Shown: one piece after another, positions 20,864 to 33,000 of the stretch
How the letters are laid out: the number at the start of each line of letters is the position of its first letter
Position numbering within the stretch: position 1 is the stretch's first letter
Assembly: GCA_047495785.1 (NCBI GenBank)
Contig: JBLDXI010000024.1
Span: 5,270,001-5,334,000 of the forward strand
Direction: 5' to 3'
Length of the DNA stretch: 64,000 bases
DNA from: Lepidodermella squamata
Taxonomy: Eukaryota; Gastrotricha
Notes under the pieces: model-generated
The model's input: the letters and a program-made list of their open reading frames with translations, nothing else
What the model was told of the DNA's origin: nothing
Database searches by the model: none
Position numbers and translations under genes: made by a program

Positions 20864-20935
20864 GGGGGCATAGCTCAGTGGTAGAGCGTCTCATTCGCAT
20901 TGTGAAGGTCTCGGGTTCAATCCCCGATGCCTCCA
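20864..20935 (+). tRNA. tRNA-Ala(CGC)
   Basis: Cluster 2 copy, identical to 8572-8643. The sequence after it is nearly identical to that after the cluster 3 copy. Confidence 0.88.
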
Positions 20936-21022
20936 GTTGGCAATTTTTTCGCGTAACCTCTCGAAGATTAGTTGCTATATCGGTGAAAGTGACCGGAAAT
21001 TACGCTAAAAATGTGAAAATAG

Positions 21023-21106
21023 TGTCAGAAGTGGGGTTCGAACCCACGCCCTCTTTCGAGGACCAGATCTTGAGTCTGGCGCCTTAGACCGCTCGGCCAT
21101 CCTGAC
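21023..21106 (-). tRNA. tRNA-Leu(CAA)
   Basis: Cluster 2 copy of the intronless class II tRNA at 8735-8818. Confidence 0.92.
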
Positions 21107-21206
21107 CAGATGTAGCTACTCTAGGAAATTGTTGTAATCCATCCGAAAATATGAGAAATTTGGCCGTTTAAAGGGCGAGCGCATTGCATTGCCGCATCTA
21201 TCGATA

Positions 21207-21279
21207 GGCGCTGTGGCGAAATGGCTATCGCGTCGGACTTCGGATCCGAAGATTGTGGGTTCGAGTCCCATCAGCGTCG
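21207..21279 (+). tRNA. tRNA-Arg(TCG)
   Basis: Cluster 2 copy. Acceptor GGCGCTG/CAGCGTC has a G-T pair at position 2, shared with cluster 3 but not cluster 1. Confidence 0.92.
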
Positions 21280-21365
21280 GCTCTATTTTTGCTGGCCTTT
21301 TCGGCTGAGGCGTTATCATAGCAACAGAATTATCACTTGTCAAGCTGTCAAGAATAATCACAAGG

Positions 21366-21438
21366 GCCTTCCTAGCTCAGTCGGTAGAGCATGTGACTTT
21401 TAATCACAGGGTCGGGGGTTCGAGTCCCCCGGAGGGCG
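21366..21438 (+). tRNA. tRNA-Lys(TTT)
   Basis: Cluster 2 copy, identical to 9109-9181. Confidence 0.93.
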
Positions 21439-21505
21439 CAAGCTTTTTACCCAGGGTAACATGTTTATGGCATCGACCGGCTGCTAAGAAGACGAAGATC
21501 TCGAA

Positions 21506-21578
21506 GGGGGATTAGCTCAAATGGTAGAGCGCTCGCTTAGCATGCGAGAGGTAACGGGATCGACGCCCGTATCCTCCA
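21506..21578 (+). tRNA. tRNA-Ala(AGC)
   Basis: Cluster 2 copy, identical to 9254-9326. Confidence 0.92.
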
Positions 21579-21651
21579 TATACTTTTTTCGGCAAGATAA
21601 AAAAGGCTGAAATGAGGAGACTGCGCTTGCGAAAATAAAGCAGTCAACCCC

Positions 21652-21723
21652 GGCTAAGTAGCTTAGTGGTAGAGCGTCTGCCTAGTAAGCAGAAGATCGA
21701 GGGTTCGATCCCCCCCTGAGCCT
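21652..21723 (+). tRNA. tRNA-Thr(AGT), acceptor mismatch
   Basis: Cluster 2 copy. Acceptor GGCTAAG against CTGAGCC leaves an A-G mismatch where clusters 1 and 3 have C-G. Otherwise intact. Confidence 0.82.
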
Positions 21724-21813
21724 GGTCTTGACACTTTTTGCAGCATTCGGAGGTCTTCCGTCCCTTTTATATAGCCATTCCATTCAGGATCAAAATTGGA
21801 AAGGCTAAAAGTG

Positions 21814-21885
21814 TTCCCTGACCGGGAATCGAACCCGGGCCGCCGCGGTGAAAGCGCGGAATCCTAACCACTAGACCATCAGGGA
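21814..21885 (-). tRNA. tRNA-Glu(TTC)
   Basis: Cluster 2 copy, same as 9558-9629. Confidence 0.93.
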
Positions 21886-21976
21886 GGTGCAAAATCCCTG
21901 TTGTATGCGTAAACTGTGAAGAACTCAAATTATCAACGTCATCGCACCTTCAGCAACTCTGTGCAAAAAATAGAAT

Positions 21977-22048
21977 GGGCCCGTTCGGGAATTGAACCCG
22001 AGACCTCTCGCACCCGAAGCGAGAATCATACCCCTAGACCAACGGGCC
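21977..22048 (-). tRNA. tRNA-Pro(CGG)
   Basis: Cluster 2 copy with the normal D stem (TTGGTCTAGG), unlike cluster 1. Confidence 0.92.
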
Positions 22049-22127
22049 AGCCTGACTTTGCCAACTGGCAACTGGCAACCAAAGACTTTATTAGAACGTC
22101 TCCAGCGTTTATGCAAAACATGCGATA

Positions 22128-22200
22128 CGCCGAGACCCGGGATCGAACCAGGGACCTTTAGATCTTCAGTCTAACGCTCTCCCAACTGAGCTATCTCGGC
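22128..22200 (-). tRNA. tRNA-Phe(GAA)
   Basis: Only in cluster 2. Acceptor GCCGAGA/TCTCGGC, anticodon loop CTGAAGA (GAA), 73 nt. Confidence 0.93.
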
Positions 22201-22297
22201 TGTTATTTACAGCAGTACTAAAGTCGAAGCGTAACTTGTAGCTTAGCTAGGGAGCTCAATGCAGGCTGCTATGACTTTGGCAGCAAATAAAAAACTG

Positions 22298-22314
22298 CGC
22301 TCCTGGGTGGGCTC

Positions 22315-22354
<40 letters not shown>

Positions 22355-22371
22355 AATTGCGCCACAGAAGC
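22298..22371 (-). tRNA. tRNA-Asn(GTT)
   Basis: Only in cluster 2. Acceptor GCTTCTG/CAGGAGC (one T-G pair), anticodon loop CTGTTAA (GTT), 74 nt. Confidence 0.92.
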
Positions 22372-22557
22372 TGGCTAATCGCAGACTCGGCATCACCACT
22401 AAGCAATATGTAGCTTTTAACGCGAGCGTTGCCATGATCACGTTGTTGTCGTTACAGTTTGGCTGTAGCCGAGGTTAGATCGGCCTTCGCATAGAATATA
22501 AACAGAGCTGAACTGTCCTTCATCAATGATCCTCAGCCGCTTTTATAGCTCTGCCAA

Positions 22558-22643
22558 CCCGCGATAGCTCAGCTGGTAGAGCGGAGGACTGTAGATGCAA
22601 CGCAGCTATCCTTAGGTCGGTGGTTCAAGTCCGCCTCGCGGGA
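22558..22643 (+). tRNA. tRNA-Tyr(GTA) with 13-nt intron
   Basis: Only in cluster 2. Acceptor CCCGCGA/TCGCGGG. After the anticodon (ACTGTAGA) about 13 extra nt (TGCAACGCAGCTA) precede TCCTTAGG, the usual position of the tRNA-Tyr intron. Total 86 nt, 73 without the intron. Confidence 0.9.
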
Positions 22644-22720
22644 TTGCATGGTTTTTCACTTTCGTTGGGTAGCAGCTTTTCATTCGTTCGTCAGTAAAAA
22701 TGCGCTGATAGATGTGCAAA

Positions 22721-22792
22721 GGCCCGTTGGTCTAGGGGTATGATTCTCGCTTTGGGTGCGAGAGGTCTCGGGTTCAAATCCCGGACGGGCCC
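22721..22792 (+). tRNA. tRNA-Pro(TGG)
   Basis: Only in cluster 2. 72 nt, anticodon loop TTTGGGT (TGG), acceptor GGCCCGT/ACGGGCC. Confidence 0.93.
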
Positions 22793-22876
22793 AAGCTTTT
22801 TGAGCTAATAGCTGAAGCGGCAGCATTACAAAAGGTGTTTGCCATAACCTTGAGCGCATGTAATGTTATCACAGCG

Positions 22877-22947
22877 GCATCGGTGGTTCAGTGGTAGAAT
22901 TATCGCCTGCCACGCGGGAGGCCCGGGTTCGATTCCCGGCCGATGCA
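22877..22947 (+). tRNA. tRNA-Gly(GCC)
   Basis: Only in cluster 2. 71 nt, acceptor GCATCGG/CCGATGC, anticodon loop CTGCCAC (GCC). Confidence 0.93.
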
Positions 22948-23043
22948 AGCGACCCTGTTTTTTCATATCAGCTTCGATGTGCATCAGGCAAATTATGAGC
23001 GCAGCAAAATCAAAAGCACTGACAATTCAAGACGCTTCAGTCA

Positions 23044-23115
23044 TCCTTGGTAGTATAGTGGTTAGTATCCCCGCCTGTCACGCGGGAGACCACGGTTCGA
23101 TTCCCTGCCAAGGAG
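23044..23115 (+). tRNA. tRNA-Asp(GTC), T-stem mismatch
   Basis: Cluster 2. Full 72 nt with a paired anticodon stem (CCCGC/GCGGG) and anticodon GTC. The T stem reads CACGG against CCCTG, one C-C mismatch, where the copy at 7400 is fully paired. Confidence 0.85.
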
Positions 23116-23185
23116 TCAGCTTTTTTAGTTGCGGCGCATAGGTTTCGAGCCAATTTTTTGAGAAAATTGCTAAAAAGTTGATTGC

Positions 23186-23258
23186 CGCCCGATGTGGGGC
23201 TCGAACCCACGACCCTGGGATTAAGAGTCCCATGCTCTACCGACTGAGCTAACCGGGC
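23186..23258 (-). tRNA. tRNA-Lys(CTT)
   Basis: Cluster 2, last member. Same as 7547-7619, including its place immediately after tRNA-Asp. Confidence 0.92.
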
Positions 23259-26200
23259 TGAGGCTGACAACTGCGCCAGGACTTCGTCCGGTTAAGGGAC
23301 TTTCAATCTCGTAACTGAGTCTCATTTCGTAGCTCCAATAACGGCAAGGCAAAATTCCAAGTAGTGCGACTTTTTACTTCTTGTCGTGTTTTACGTATGT
23401 GTTTACAGGTTAGGTTTTCATTTTCTGAAATAAAAGCTGAGATCACGCTTGTAAATCTCCGCGTGTGAGAGTAAGTATAATAATTCATGGAGACACGCCC
23501 TGCCACGACCCACAACCGAATAAATAGCGCAAATGGACTGACCTACACGGAATCGGACACAGATAAGAAAAGCCGCAATAAAACTTATGCGGCAATGCTA
23601 ACCCAATTACTAATCTGATATCTTCAAGTATGTTTCAACTCAAATTGGCAACCACTATCGAGCCGGAATTCCGCCTAGTCCTAGACACATAAGGCATGAC
23701 TGTCAACTTCTTTAACAACGACGAACATTATTAGGTAGGAAATTTGCAAGGCTTCGGGCGGCTCGGAATCGCAAAAAAACAAACACGCAAGCGCGGATCA
23801 AATTTCTGTCTCTGAAAAGACTTATCGAGATTATTTTCTGGCTACACTTTCAATCGTGGGCTGCATTGAACTTCGTACCTACAGCAGGATGTCGAATCAT
23901 TAAATAAACAGTTTTTTATGCGATCAAATTTCTGAGTTAGTTTTTGCTACGAGCGCCGATGTTCTGAACGCCTAGCAAATTTTATTCAGATATTTAGCGC
24001 TTTTCCGCTGAGTAATTATAATTAGGCGTCGCTTCAGGCGGGCTCTGTCTCATTTGTACGCCAAGTATAACAGCCGACCAGCGGGTGGGGATGAAATTTC
24101 TCCGCTAAGACAACATCAGTCTAGTAATGCCTCAAGTTTTCAACTCTGTGATGCGATTAAAAATTAACAAGGTTAAAAGGTTGTGTCTCATGAATTTTTC
24201 GCGATGTTGATATATCGTTGTACAGCTTCATGACTAGCTTCAGCAAGAAAAGCTCAGTCTTTCACTTTGAGGATTTCACTTTCCATCTTTTGCTGGCGAT
24301 TATGAAAGGTTTCTTTGAAAGCGGTTTCCACGATAATTGCACAGGTGTGACGTAGTTTGACAATTCAATTACAAGCTGATGAAAACGTGAGGTTTTCAAT
24401 CCACGTTTTTCACTGCATTCAAAATGCACACAAAACCAGTGATTTTCGGAAAGTTGGAAATCTCGTTGGGCTTGTCAACTACTGGGCTTGTTGGGGGTGT
24501 GCGAAATGAAGGTGATGACTGCTGTCTTTGCCGACTTCTACTTGGTGATGTGTTAAATAATGGCAACAATTCATTTTTCCCGTTTCTTCCAAGCCGCGTT
24601 TGATTAGGTACTGCATTTTTATCACTTGCTGTTTCTGTTGGTTTTCTTCATTTTCTTCGTTCATCGACAGACCTTTCTTTCACTCTTTTTAAGTGTGTGT
24701 TTGTGTTTGGCAAAAACAGCAACAGCAATTATTAAAAAATTGAGCACGCAATGAGTGCACGTAAAGTCTTTGAAAATTAAAAAAAAACGAGAACTGTGCC
24801 TTAATAATTTTCAAAATGAAATTTTCCGAAAGCTGATTGGCTTTGTCAATGTCAGTGACACCAGAATTCGTCTATAAAAGGGAAGGAACGAAAGAGAAAT
24901 TGGAAGAGTTGGAAGAGTTGACTAGAAAGAAGTGGAAGAATAGGAAGAGAAGAGACGGAAGAAGAGAAGGGAAGAAAGAGAAGGAAGAGTGGGCAATTAA
25001 ACAAGACCGCGCGGACGAGTTACACCAGACATTCGTTGGGTTTGTAACCCAGAAACGCGGACAAAAAGCAACAGCACATTGCTCATAATATTAATGAGCC
25101 GCATTTCACTAATATAAAGCCGAGTACTGGCGCGTGTGCGTGCATAACGCTTTATATTAGTGTTTTTCTAGAATATTCCAAAAGCACTAATAATAGACGC
25201 AGTGTGCGACGTGCTTTTCATTGAATGAGTGCCGAGAAGCAGCGGCAGCAGTATAAACCAGCTTTGTATAACAAACGCTTATATAGAAATAAAATTGGAA
25301 CATGGAACCTGCTGCTGCTATCATCATCTTTTCGGTGATGACTTCTCAATCGACGTCAATCGATCGATCGATAAATGCCTACAAGTTACCTATCGCGTGT
25401 CATGTCAAATTTTGCAGGCCGCCTGTCACCTGCCATTACTCTCAAGCTGTCTACAGCTGCGAGGTTACGTCGCCAACTCATTTACAGCTACAGCAACATT
25501 TGTTCCGTAGAATTAGTTTAGAAATTTATTTCACTCAAGTGAAAAATTACTTTATAAAAATCACCACCACGCAGTATAGTAAATCGTTAAAATTCTCTGG
25601 TTCAAAAAATCATGCACTAAACTTTTTTGGTCTAGTGTTACGCAATATACACGGCCTCCTCTCATTGTTACGTATTAGCAGGTACTGTCGCTTTTAGGCT
25701 GGGCCTTTCTCGAAAACAGCGCGCGCTTTTTGCACTGATTAAAGTCAGGTCGAATTTCAGTGATGTGTGTTCAAGACAACTCGAGACGACGACGACGTGT
25801 TTCATTCTTTTTTTCTAGGTTTCACAGCTTCCGCAATATTTCATTTCATTTTTTCTTATTTCATTCATTCGTCTTAGAAGCGTTACAAGCGCGTGTTTAT
25901 TTATTTCAGGGTTAAATAGCATGTTCACGTTTTTTATTATCACTGCCATTTTTTATGATATTATTATTTTACTCCACTCGAAGCACGCATGCTGTTTTCC
26001 CTGTGTGTGTTGGCTTAATCGCAATATTTTTTGCCCCTCTTCTCGCCACACGCGAGTTTGTCTTGAAGCTCGAGTAGCAAATTACCGCATTATACCTGTG
26101 TGAATATGTGAATCACGTGCGTGTGTGTTTTTTCTGCGTCAATTCATCAATCGGTACAACACAACAGGTGTTTTACGCTCCGTTGGTTTCTCTCGCGCCC

Positions 26201-27057
26201 ATGCGTGGAATGCGCTGAATTTTTCTTGTCACTTAAACCTTGAGCCTTTCCGGTGCAAAGTTGATTTTAAAAACTGCAAAAATTGTAGGAAAAGCATTTA
26301 GATGCTCCATAGCTTCGACTTTCGCAAACGTCTACTATTTTATTACACATTTTACTCTGCCTCATTTTTTTTCTGGTGTCTGTGCCCCAGGAAACCGAGA
26401 CAAGCGTATGCCCGACATTCAGGGCGATTTCATTGTTATTGCAACATAAATCCCACGGATTTGAGCTGAGCTTTGCCTCCTGAATTCTTGACGCTTTTTA
26501 ATTCCACTAGAAAATGGGGCTTCCCGGTTGGATCGATTTTAAAAAATCGCCGAAATGGAATTATTTCTTATTATTCCAATGACCTATTTCCCGGAATTCA
26601 TTTGAATTTTTTTATTCATCGTAAATTCATCGCAGTTTTTCCCCAATAATTTCTACCAAAAGTTGAAGAGCGATGAAAAGTTTAGTTTCTCATTTTCATG
26701 GATAAATGATGATAAATGTTTCTATCTTTCATTGAAACTAATCATGGTTGAAAATTCTCGCGAAATGAACGACCCAATTTTGGTTCAGCTTGCTCTAGAT
26801 TTGGACGATTTATCTTTCTAGGCGAATAGTAACATAGCATAAAAAAATTCGAAAACATTTTTCTGTATGAACAAATGCAATATGATCTTTTGAATTTTTT
26901 TACAAAAGCGTTTTTGTCTAAAATTAGGGCAAAAAAATCCTTTTTATGATCTGATTTTATTAATGTATTATTTTTATTGTTGACTAGGTGGTTATTTAAT
27001 CCTACAGTTATTATCATTGTAGTTGAAATAAATTTCATTATCGATTAACAAAAAACC
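23259..27057. other. Long intergenic region upstream of the nuclear receptor
   Basis: About 3.8 kb without a supportable gene. It includes a purine-rich stretch at about 24880-24990, whose open frame is compositional, and a hairpin at 25107-25162. It probably contains the promoter and any 5' untranslated exons of the receptor gene. Confidence 0.5.
25107..25162. repeat. Perfect 14-bp inverted repeat
   Basis: CACTAATATAAAGC at 25107-25120 and GCTTTATATTAGTG at 25149-25162, separated by 28 nt. Could be a hairpin, a remnant of a small inverted-repeat element, or chance in AT-rich DNA. Confidence 0.7.
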
Positions 27058-30000
27058 ATGGAAGTGATGGAACGCGCCGATGGGCGCACGGTGTTCACGT
27101 GCCAGGTGTGCGGCCGCGAGGCGTGTCTGCTGCAGCGCGACCCGCCCGCCGCCGCCGCCCAGAATGGCAGCAATCGCAAGCATTCAGTGGCGTCGACGAA
27201 CGGCAGCAGCGACGGCGGCGGGCTCGATTCGAATTCGAACCACTCAGCGTCGACGATCGAGAACGGCTCGAACGGGCACGTTAACAGCAATGGCGTTAAT
27301 GGCGTTAATGGGATGAATGGGACGAATGGCGGCGATCAGATGATTCTCGGCAAGGTGTGGCTCAACTTCAAGATTCCGCTGCTGTGCGGCGCCTGCAAGA
27401 AATTCTACACGCGCTGCAAGGCCAAGGTCAAGGACAACGGCGTGCAGGAGTGCACGTGCCCGCTCATCGTCCAGAAAGCCAGGTAATAATAATTTCACTT
27501 TACGGTAATTGTCGAAATTCTCACAAAAAATGTCAAAAATGTCAAGCCTGATTTTTAAGAAATATTTCAAGCCTTAAGCTGATTTGGCATCCCCTCTTAT
27601 CTCTCTAAAAAAGAGGTAATTCTGGGACAATATTCAGCATAGCATTGCTGTCTCAGTTCTCGAAATAAGAAAACCGAAGATCCGTCGATTGGTTCATGCA
27701 TGGCATTCACCTGAAGTTCAAGTGAAAATCGCGCGATTTTGGCCTGCATGCAAATGTCGCTGCGTAGCCATTTTTTTATTTTCATAACATGTTTCAAACT
27801 CGGACCCAAGGGTCTGAGAACTCGCTATGCCATTTCGTGCATGCACTAGAGCGTCCAAATTGTCCAATTTCGTACAAAAATGCTTTTTTATCGCCAGCAA
27901 TTCAGGTTAAGACATTGTAAGATTATCGCAGAATTATCGGGAATTATTTTACACACCTCTTTCAAATAGCATACATTTCTGTTTTGCCCAACCCTGCGGC
28001 ACTTCTGATTTTTTCTTTTTCGTTCGATCTTGCGTTTTAAACTTGTTTCTTCACCTTTTTATCCTTGTTAATCCTTACTGTAGGGGAAATTGACTTTCCT
28101 GAAAATGTGTGGTTAAAATCTTAGAAATGAAGAAAATTGATTACCTACTACTGAGAAATGCGTATTTTTCATGGGATTTAGGTGATACTCAATTCCCACG
28201 GAAGCCTCACAAGGCTCTCTCACCGCTCGGGTGAATCCATTTAAACATCATCTTTCTTACTGAACTACTTTAAATTTTGGAATTGTCCGTCATCCACTTA
28301 TCGCGGCAATCAATTTCGCTGAATTTTGAGTTCAATAGTTCGTCCGCAATTATTCTATGGGTAGAATATTTTTATGCTCTTAGCTAGTCCCATGAAATAA
28401 TTCCTAGATCGTCCCATTTTCCCGTGTTGTTTTCGGTTGAAACTAGGACCGCGTGCCCTCCTTGTTTTCTACACGTCCTCACATCACCGATTTCGTGTTG
28501 AATTTCTCTCTCTCTGCTTTTATCGCCCTATTTGCTCAACGACACGACGTCGGCGGCGGCGGTGGCGTTCAGCATTCGTTATGCTGTTGTTGATTTGATA
28601 ACGCATTTTGTATATGCAGGTGGCGGCGGCGTAAAAAACCGTACCTCCGGATGACGGATGGCTATAAATAGGCCTCATGTTTATTTGATACACAGAGACA
28701 TGTTGCAATCGAAGTGCCGAAGCGTGTTTAGAAAAAACACAAATCGTCGATTTTTTTCGATCAATTTTGCCGCAAATCTCGAGTACACACCCCCTAAAAT
28801 ACAAGATGCTTGCATTGAATTAATATAATCTATTAGAAAATGTGAGGTTAAAATGGAGAAAATCTGAAAATCCGAAGTTTCGCAAAACTAATGAATCAAA
28901 AATTGAAAAAACCTGGCATTTTTGTTAGAAGGGGGATTGATCGTTGAAAAATCTGATTTTTCTAGTGTATTTTGTCCACAAGCGTCGAATTGATTGGAAG
29001 TGATTGGAAAATTTCGATTAGAAAATTTGATTTAAATTTGAAAATCAGACTAATTCTGATGGATTTGTGCCATTCATTTTTAGGCGGCAGCACAACGGCT
29101 CGGCGAATGGCTATTCGAAGCAGATGTGCGCCGCGTGCCGATTCACGCGCTGCCAACAGGTGATGGCCGATCGGTCGACGAATAAGCCGACGAACGGCGG
29201 CGGCGGCGTGGAGCACGCGCCAAACGGCGGCCTGCTGAACGGCGGGCACTTTAACACGAACGACGATTTAAAGTCGGCGTCAATCAACAACGGCAAGTCA
29301 GTTCATCACAACGGCCACGGCAATGGCCATAATGGCAACGGCGATGCGAGTGTCCGCCGCATCCCGTGCGTCGTGTGCGGCGCCTCGTCGTCCGGCTACC
29401 ACTTCGGCGTCATCACGTGCGAAGGCTGCAAGGGCTTCTTCAGGCGCTCGCTCGCTAAAAACGACACGTACACGTGCACGCGATCGCAAACCGCCGCCTT
29501 ATCACCAGGTAAAACAGTTATTTGCACACAGTTATTATTAACAGTTATTTAATTATTCACAGCGAATCCTTCAAGTTACGCAACGATTTTCTCCGAAATT
29601 TTTTATTTTCAAAATTGAGCGCGATTTTATGGGAAAAGTTAAACCCGGAAAAAACCGAACGAACCCGAATATTCCGAATGAACTCGTAAAACTTGAGATG
29701 AAACGCCAATTCATTCTTTTTTCGAAGCCTTGAAAAATTTCGTTTCATGAAGTATCCCTGGAAAATCTTGGGGAAAAGATGTAGTCGTGTTCACAAACTT
29801 TTTCGAGTTTAAAAGTGTTAGGATTTTTAAGAGATCGGACTTTTTTGACAGTTTTCTCGACCAATTTTAGAATTTTAGAATTTGTGGTTTCGGAAATCAA
29901 TAATTGCTTGATCAGACAATCTCCTTGAAATAATTTTTTAAATTTGTATTTACGTAAAAAAACATTTTCCGTCATTTTTTATTTAAATTTAAATTTTTAT

Positions 30001-33000
30001 TTTTTAAATTTCGAATTTTTTAATTGTAACAGGTGAAAACGGGCTTGAGGACGGCGACGACGACATGGCGCACCAGGCCAAGTGCAAGCTGTGCCGGTGG
30101 CGGGCGTGCCTCGCCGCCGGCATGTCGGTCGACCACATCCGAACCGGCCGGCATTCGATCCAGCGCAAGATGGAGACGAGCGTGCACATGCAGCACCTGG
30201 CGGCCGAGAACCGGCTGCTCGCCGAGACGGTGTTCCGGCGCGACCACCGCCGCCGGCTAGCGAGGCGCGGCCGCGACGACGCCCTGGGCGCCATGCGCGG
30301 CCTCGACGGCGGCTGCAACGCGTCGACGGCCGACTACGCCGACTACGCCGATTTGTCGCTCTTCGGCTCGGAATCACTCGATGCAGGTCAGTCTCGATGC
30401 GTGCTCACGTGCTCACCTCAATAATAGAACATACTTATTTTAATTTTGGGTCGCATTCGAATTCAATTTTTCAATAATTTTTCTCAAAAGAGGCCAGAAA
30501 TTATTACAGTGAAACGGTGAAACACTGTTTTTAATTTTACCGAAATTATCGAAATTTGTGAATTTCTTCTAATTTTGCGAATCGAGAATCGTCTCAATTT
30601 TTATGAAATTTTCGAAATGCTGACGCATTTGTTCAAATTTCGAATTTTTAAATTCCTTGGACTGTAAACTTGAGGTTCCAGCCCTAAAATTAAGTGTTCT
30701 TAATTTTTTTGCGATTTCGACTTGTTTGTTCCAAGTCATGTGATCGAAATCTATGGTTCCAAGCCGGTTTAAACGCTTGATTCCCAAATTTAGCACTGGA
30801 ACCTCGCTCTATTTCGAGTTGAAAACGTGTATTCATTTTTCATGAAACGATTCGCGAATTCAAAATTTCAGGATTTTTCCTCTCATTTTCGATAATTTTT
30901 AATCAATTTTTCTTGTTGTGTTGAATCATTTTAGATGTGTTGGCGGACATGGAGCACATGACATTCGAGTGGTCGCCGGATCACTTTATCATCAACAGCA
31001 GCAACGCCAACGCGAACATGAACGGCAGCAGCAGCACGTCGTCGCCGTACGCGCAGCAACAGGTGACGCCGAACGGCTCGTCGACAGCGTACCCGGTGCC
31101 TGGCACGCCGCCGTCCGCCGCCACCGCCACGCACAGCCCATCGTCGACCATCTACGTCGACTTGACCAGCGCCCAGTACAACGGTGAGCAGTTGTGCCCG
31201 AACGGCGGCGGCTCGAGTTACGGCTCGCCACCGGCCACTTCAGCCCTATCGCCATTGAGTAATAGTAACTACGTGGAACGGCCGTTGACGTACGACCTGT
31301 TGCTGAACAACCACCCGGACGGCGCGTGGGCGACCAACGTGGCCGGCTACTTCAACTTCAGCGACGCGGTGCTGTCGCGCATCGTGGAGGGCGCGCGGTC
31401 GCTGGACGAGATCCGGTCGACGCGCGTCGAGCCGTTCCACGACGGCATGCCGCTCGACGCTGTGTGGACGCGCGTCGTCAAGACGTCGTTCGAGCCGCAC
31501 CTGCGCTGCGTCTCGCTCTTCATCCGCTCGCTGCCCGGCTTCCAGCAGCTCGCCATGCTCGACCGCATGCGCCTCTTTTCGAATGCCTACTTTCCGGTAA
31601 GAGCCAACGCCCATTTAACGCCCATTTTTTAGAACAATTTCAGAAAACTGAGAAAAAAAATTCAAAATTAGGTAATTCGTCAATTTTCAAAAAAAAAATT
31701 TAAATTTTCGATTTTTGAATTTTTGAAATTTTTTGATAATTCAAATTGTTTTCAAAAAAATTTAAATCTCGTTTTCACGAAAATGAAAGAATCATCGCAC
31801 CTGTGTAATATCGAATTTCTCCCTTTATTGGTTGAAATTCCAGGATAATTCTCGACCCTACCCATCTCAAGTTGCACTTGAAGATGGAATTGAGGCGTGG
31901 ACAATGCATCATGTCTGATTGTCTGATGTCACACCACCCTGCGGTGACAGCTCGCGTGCCTCGCGTGGACATTTAGACAGCGTGTTGTGGCAAATTGATG
32001 CCATTGTCTATTAAATCACCCATTAGCCATATTAATCACTTTGTTGTTTACATTGCTTAATTGCGTTGAGGGTCTCGACAGCAGGGTCTCGTCCTTCATT
32101 GCGATAATCAATTTCGACCTTTACCTGATATAATTGAGTAATTTGTCTGAAACCGGTGAACCGAACGCGAGAAAAAGCGACAAATCAAATTGCTAGCAAT
32201 CCTTGAAATTCACCTGCAGGATTACTTACACTGTCGAAAATTGCGAAAGAAATCGGAAATCGGAAACACGGTGATTCGAAATGTCAAATGCGTCTAGTGA
32301 AAAATTGCAATGCAACCTCCGTTTTTCCACTAGTTAGCATAGTCGGTATTTCACTGTCAATTGTAAGATTACCAAATTACCGAAACAGAGCATTTTGTTA
32401 GCGCCTTGATTCGCTCTGGCAATTGTTTCGCCCCAAAAACGAATCAGAGTCGCCATGTGTAAAGTTGAAGGTTTCGAGCTCGGTTAGCTTGGAATTTCAA
32501 GTTTCTTTTTTTTTAACACTGGAGTAGAGAAACGAGGGTTTTATATCAAAACATTGAAAATTTCACTTTTTGATTAGATTTTTTCATTCATTTATTTTCA
32601 TGTTCGTGTTTTCATGTAGATTTTGCTTGCCGTGCTGTCGCTGGACTACAACCCGCTGACGGGCCACGTCAACTACTTCTCGCTGCCGGACCCGAACTCG
32701 CGCAAGATCTTCAAGAAAATCTTCGGCTGCGACCAGTCGGACGTGAACGAGCGGCAGTTCCGCGACGCCGGCCATTCCATGTCGGCGTGGTCGCCCAACT
32801 TCCTCGAGTTCGGCGTCCTCTGCGGCTTGCTCTTCTTCAACCCGTCCGTGCCGGGCCTGGAAGACGCTGAAACGGTGCGGCACATCCACAAGGCCTATCG
32901 AGTAGCCGACGAGCAGTTCTGCGCGCGCTACGACGCGGCGCACCGGCGCATGCAGTCGTTCTCGGTGATGGCGGGCTACTTCGAGCAGATGAACAAGGTG

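Noticed and set aside
24837-25088. Lys/Glu/Arg-rich 83-codon frame
   Set aside because: Encoded by a purine-rich tract; low-complexity composition alone explains the open frame.
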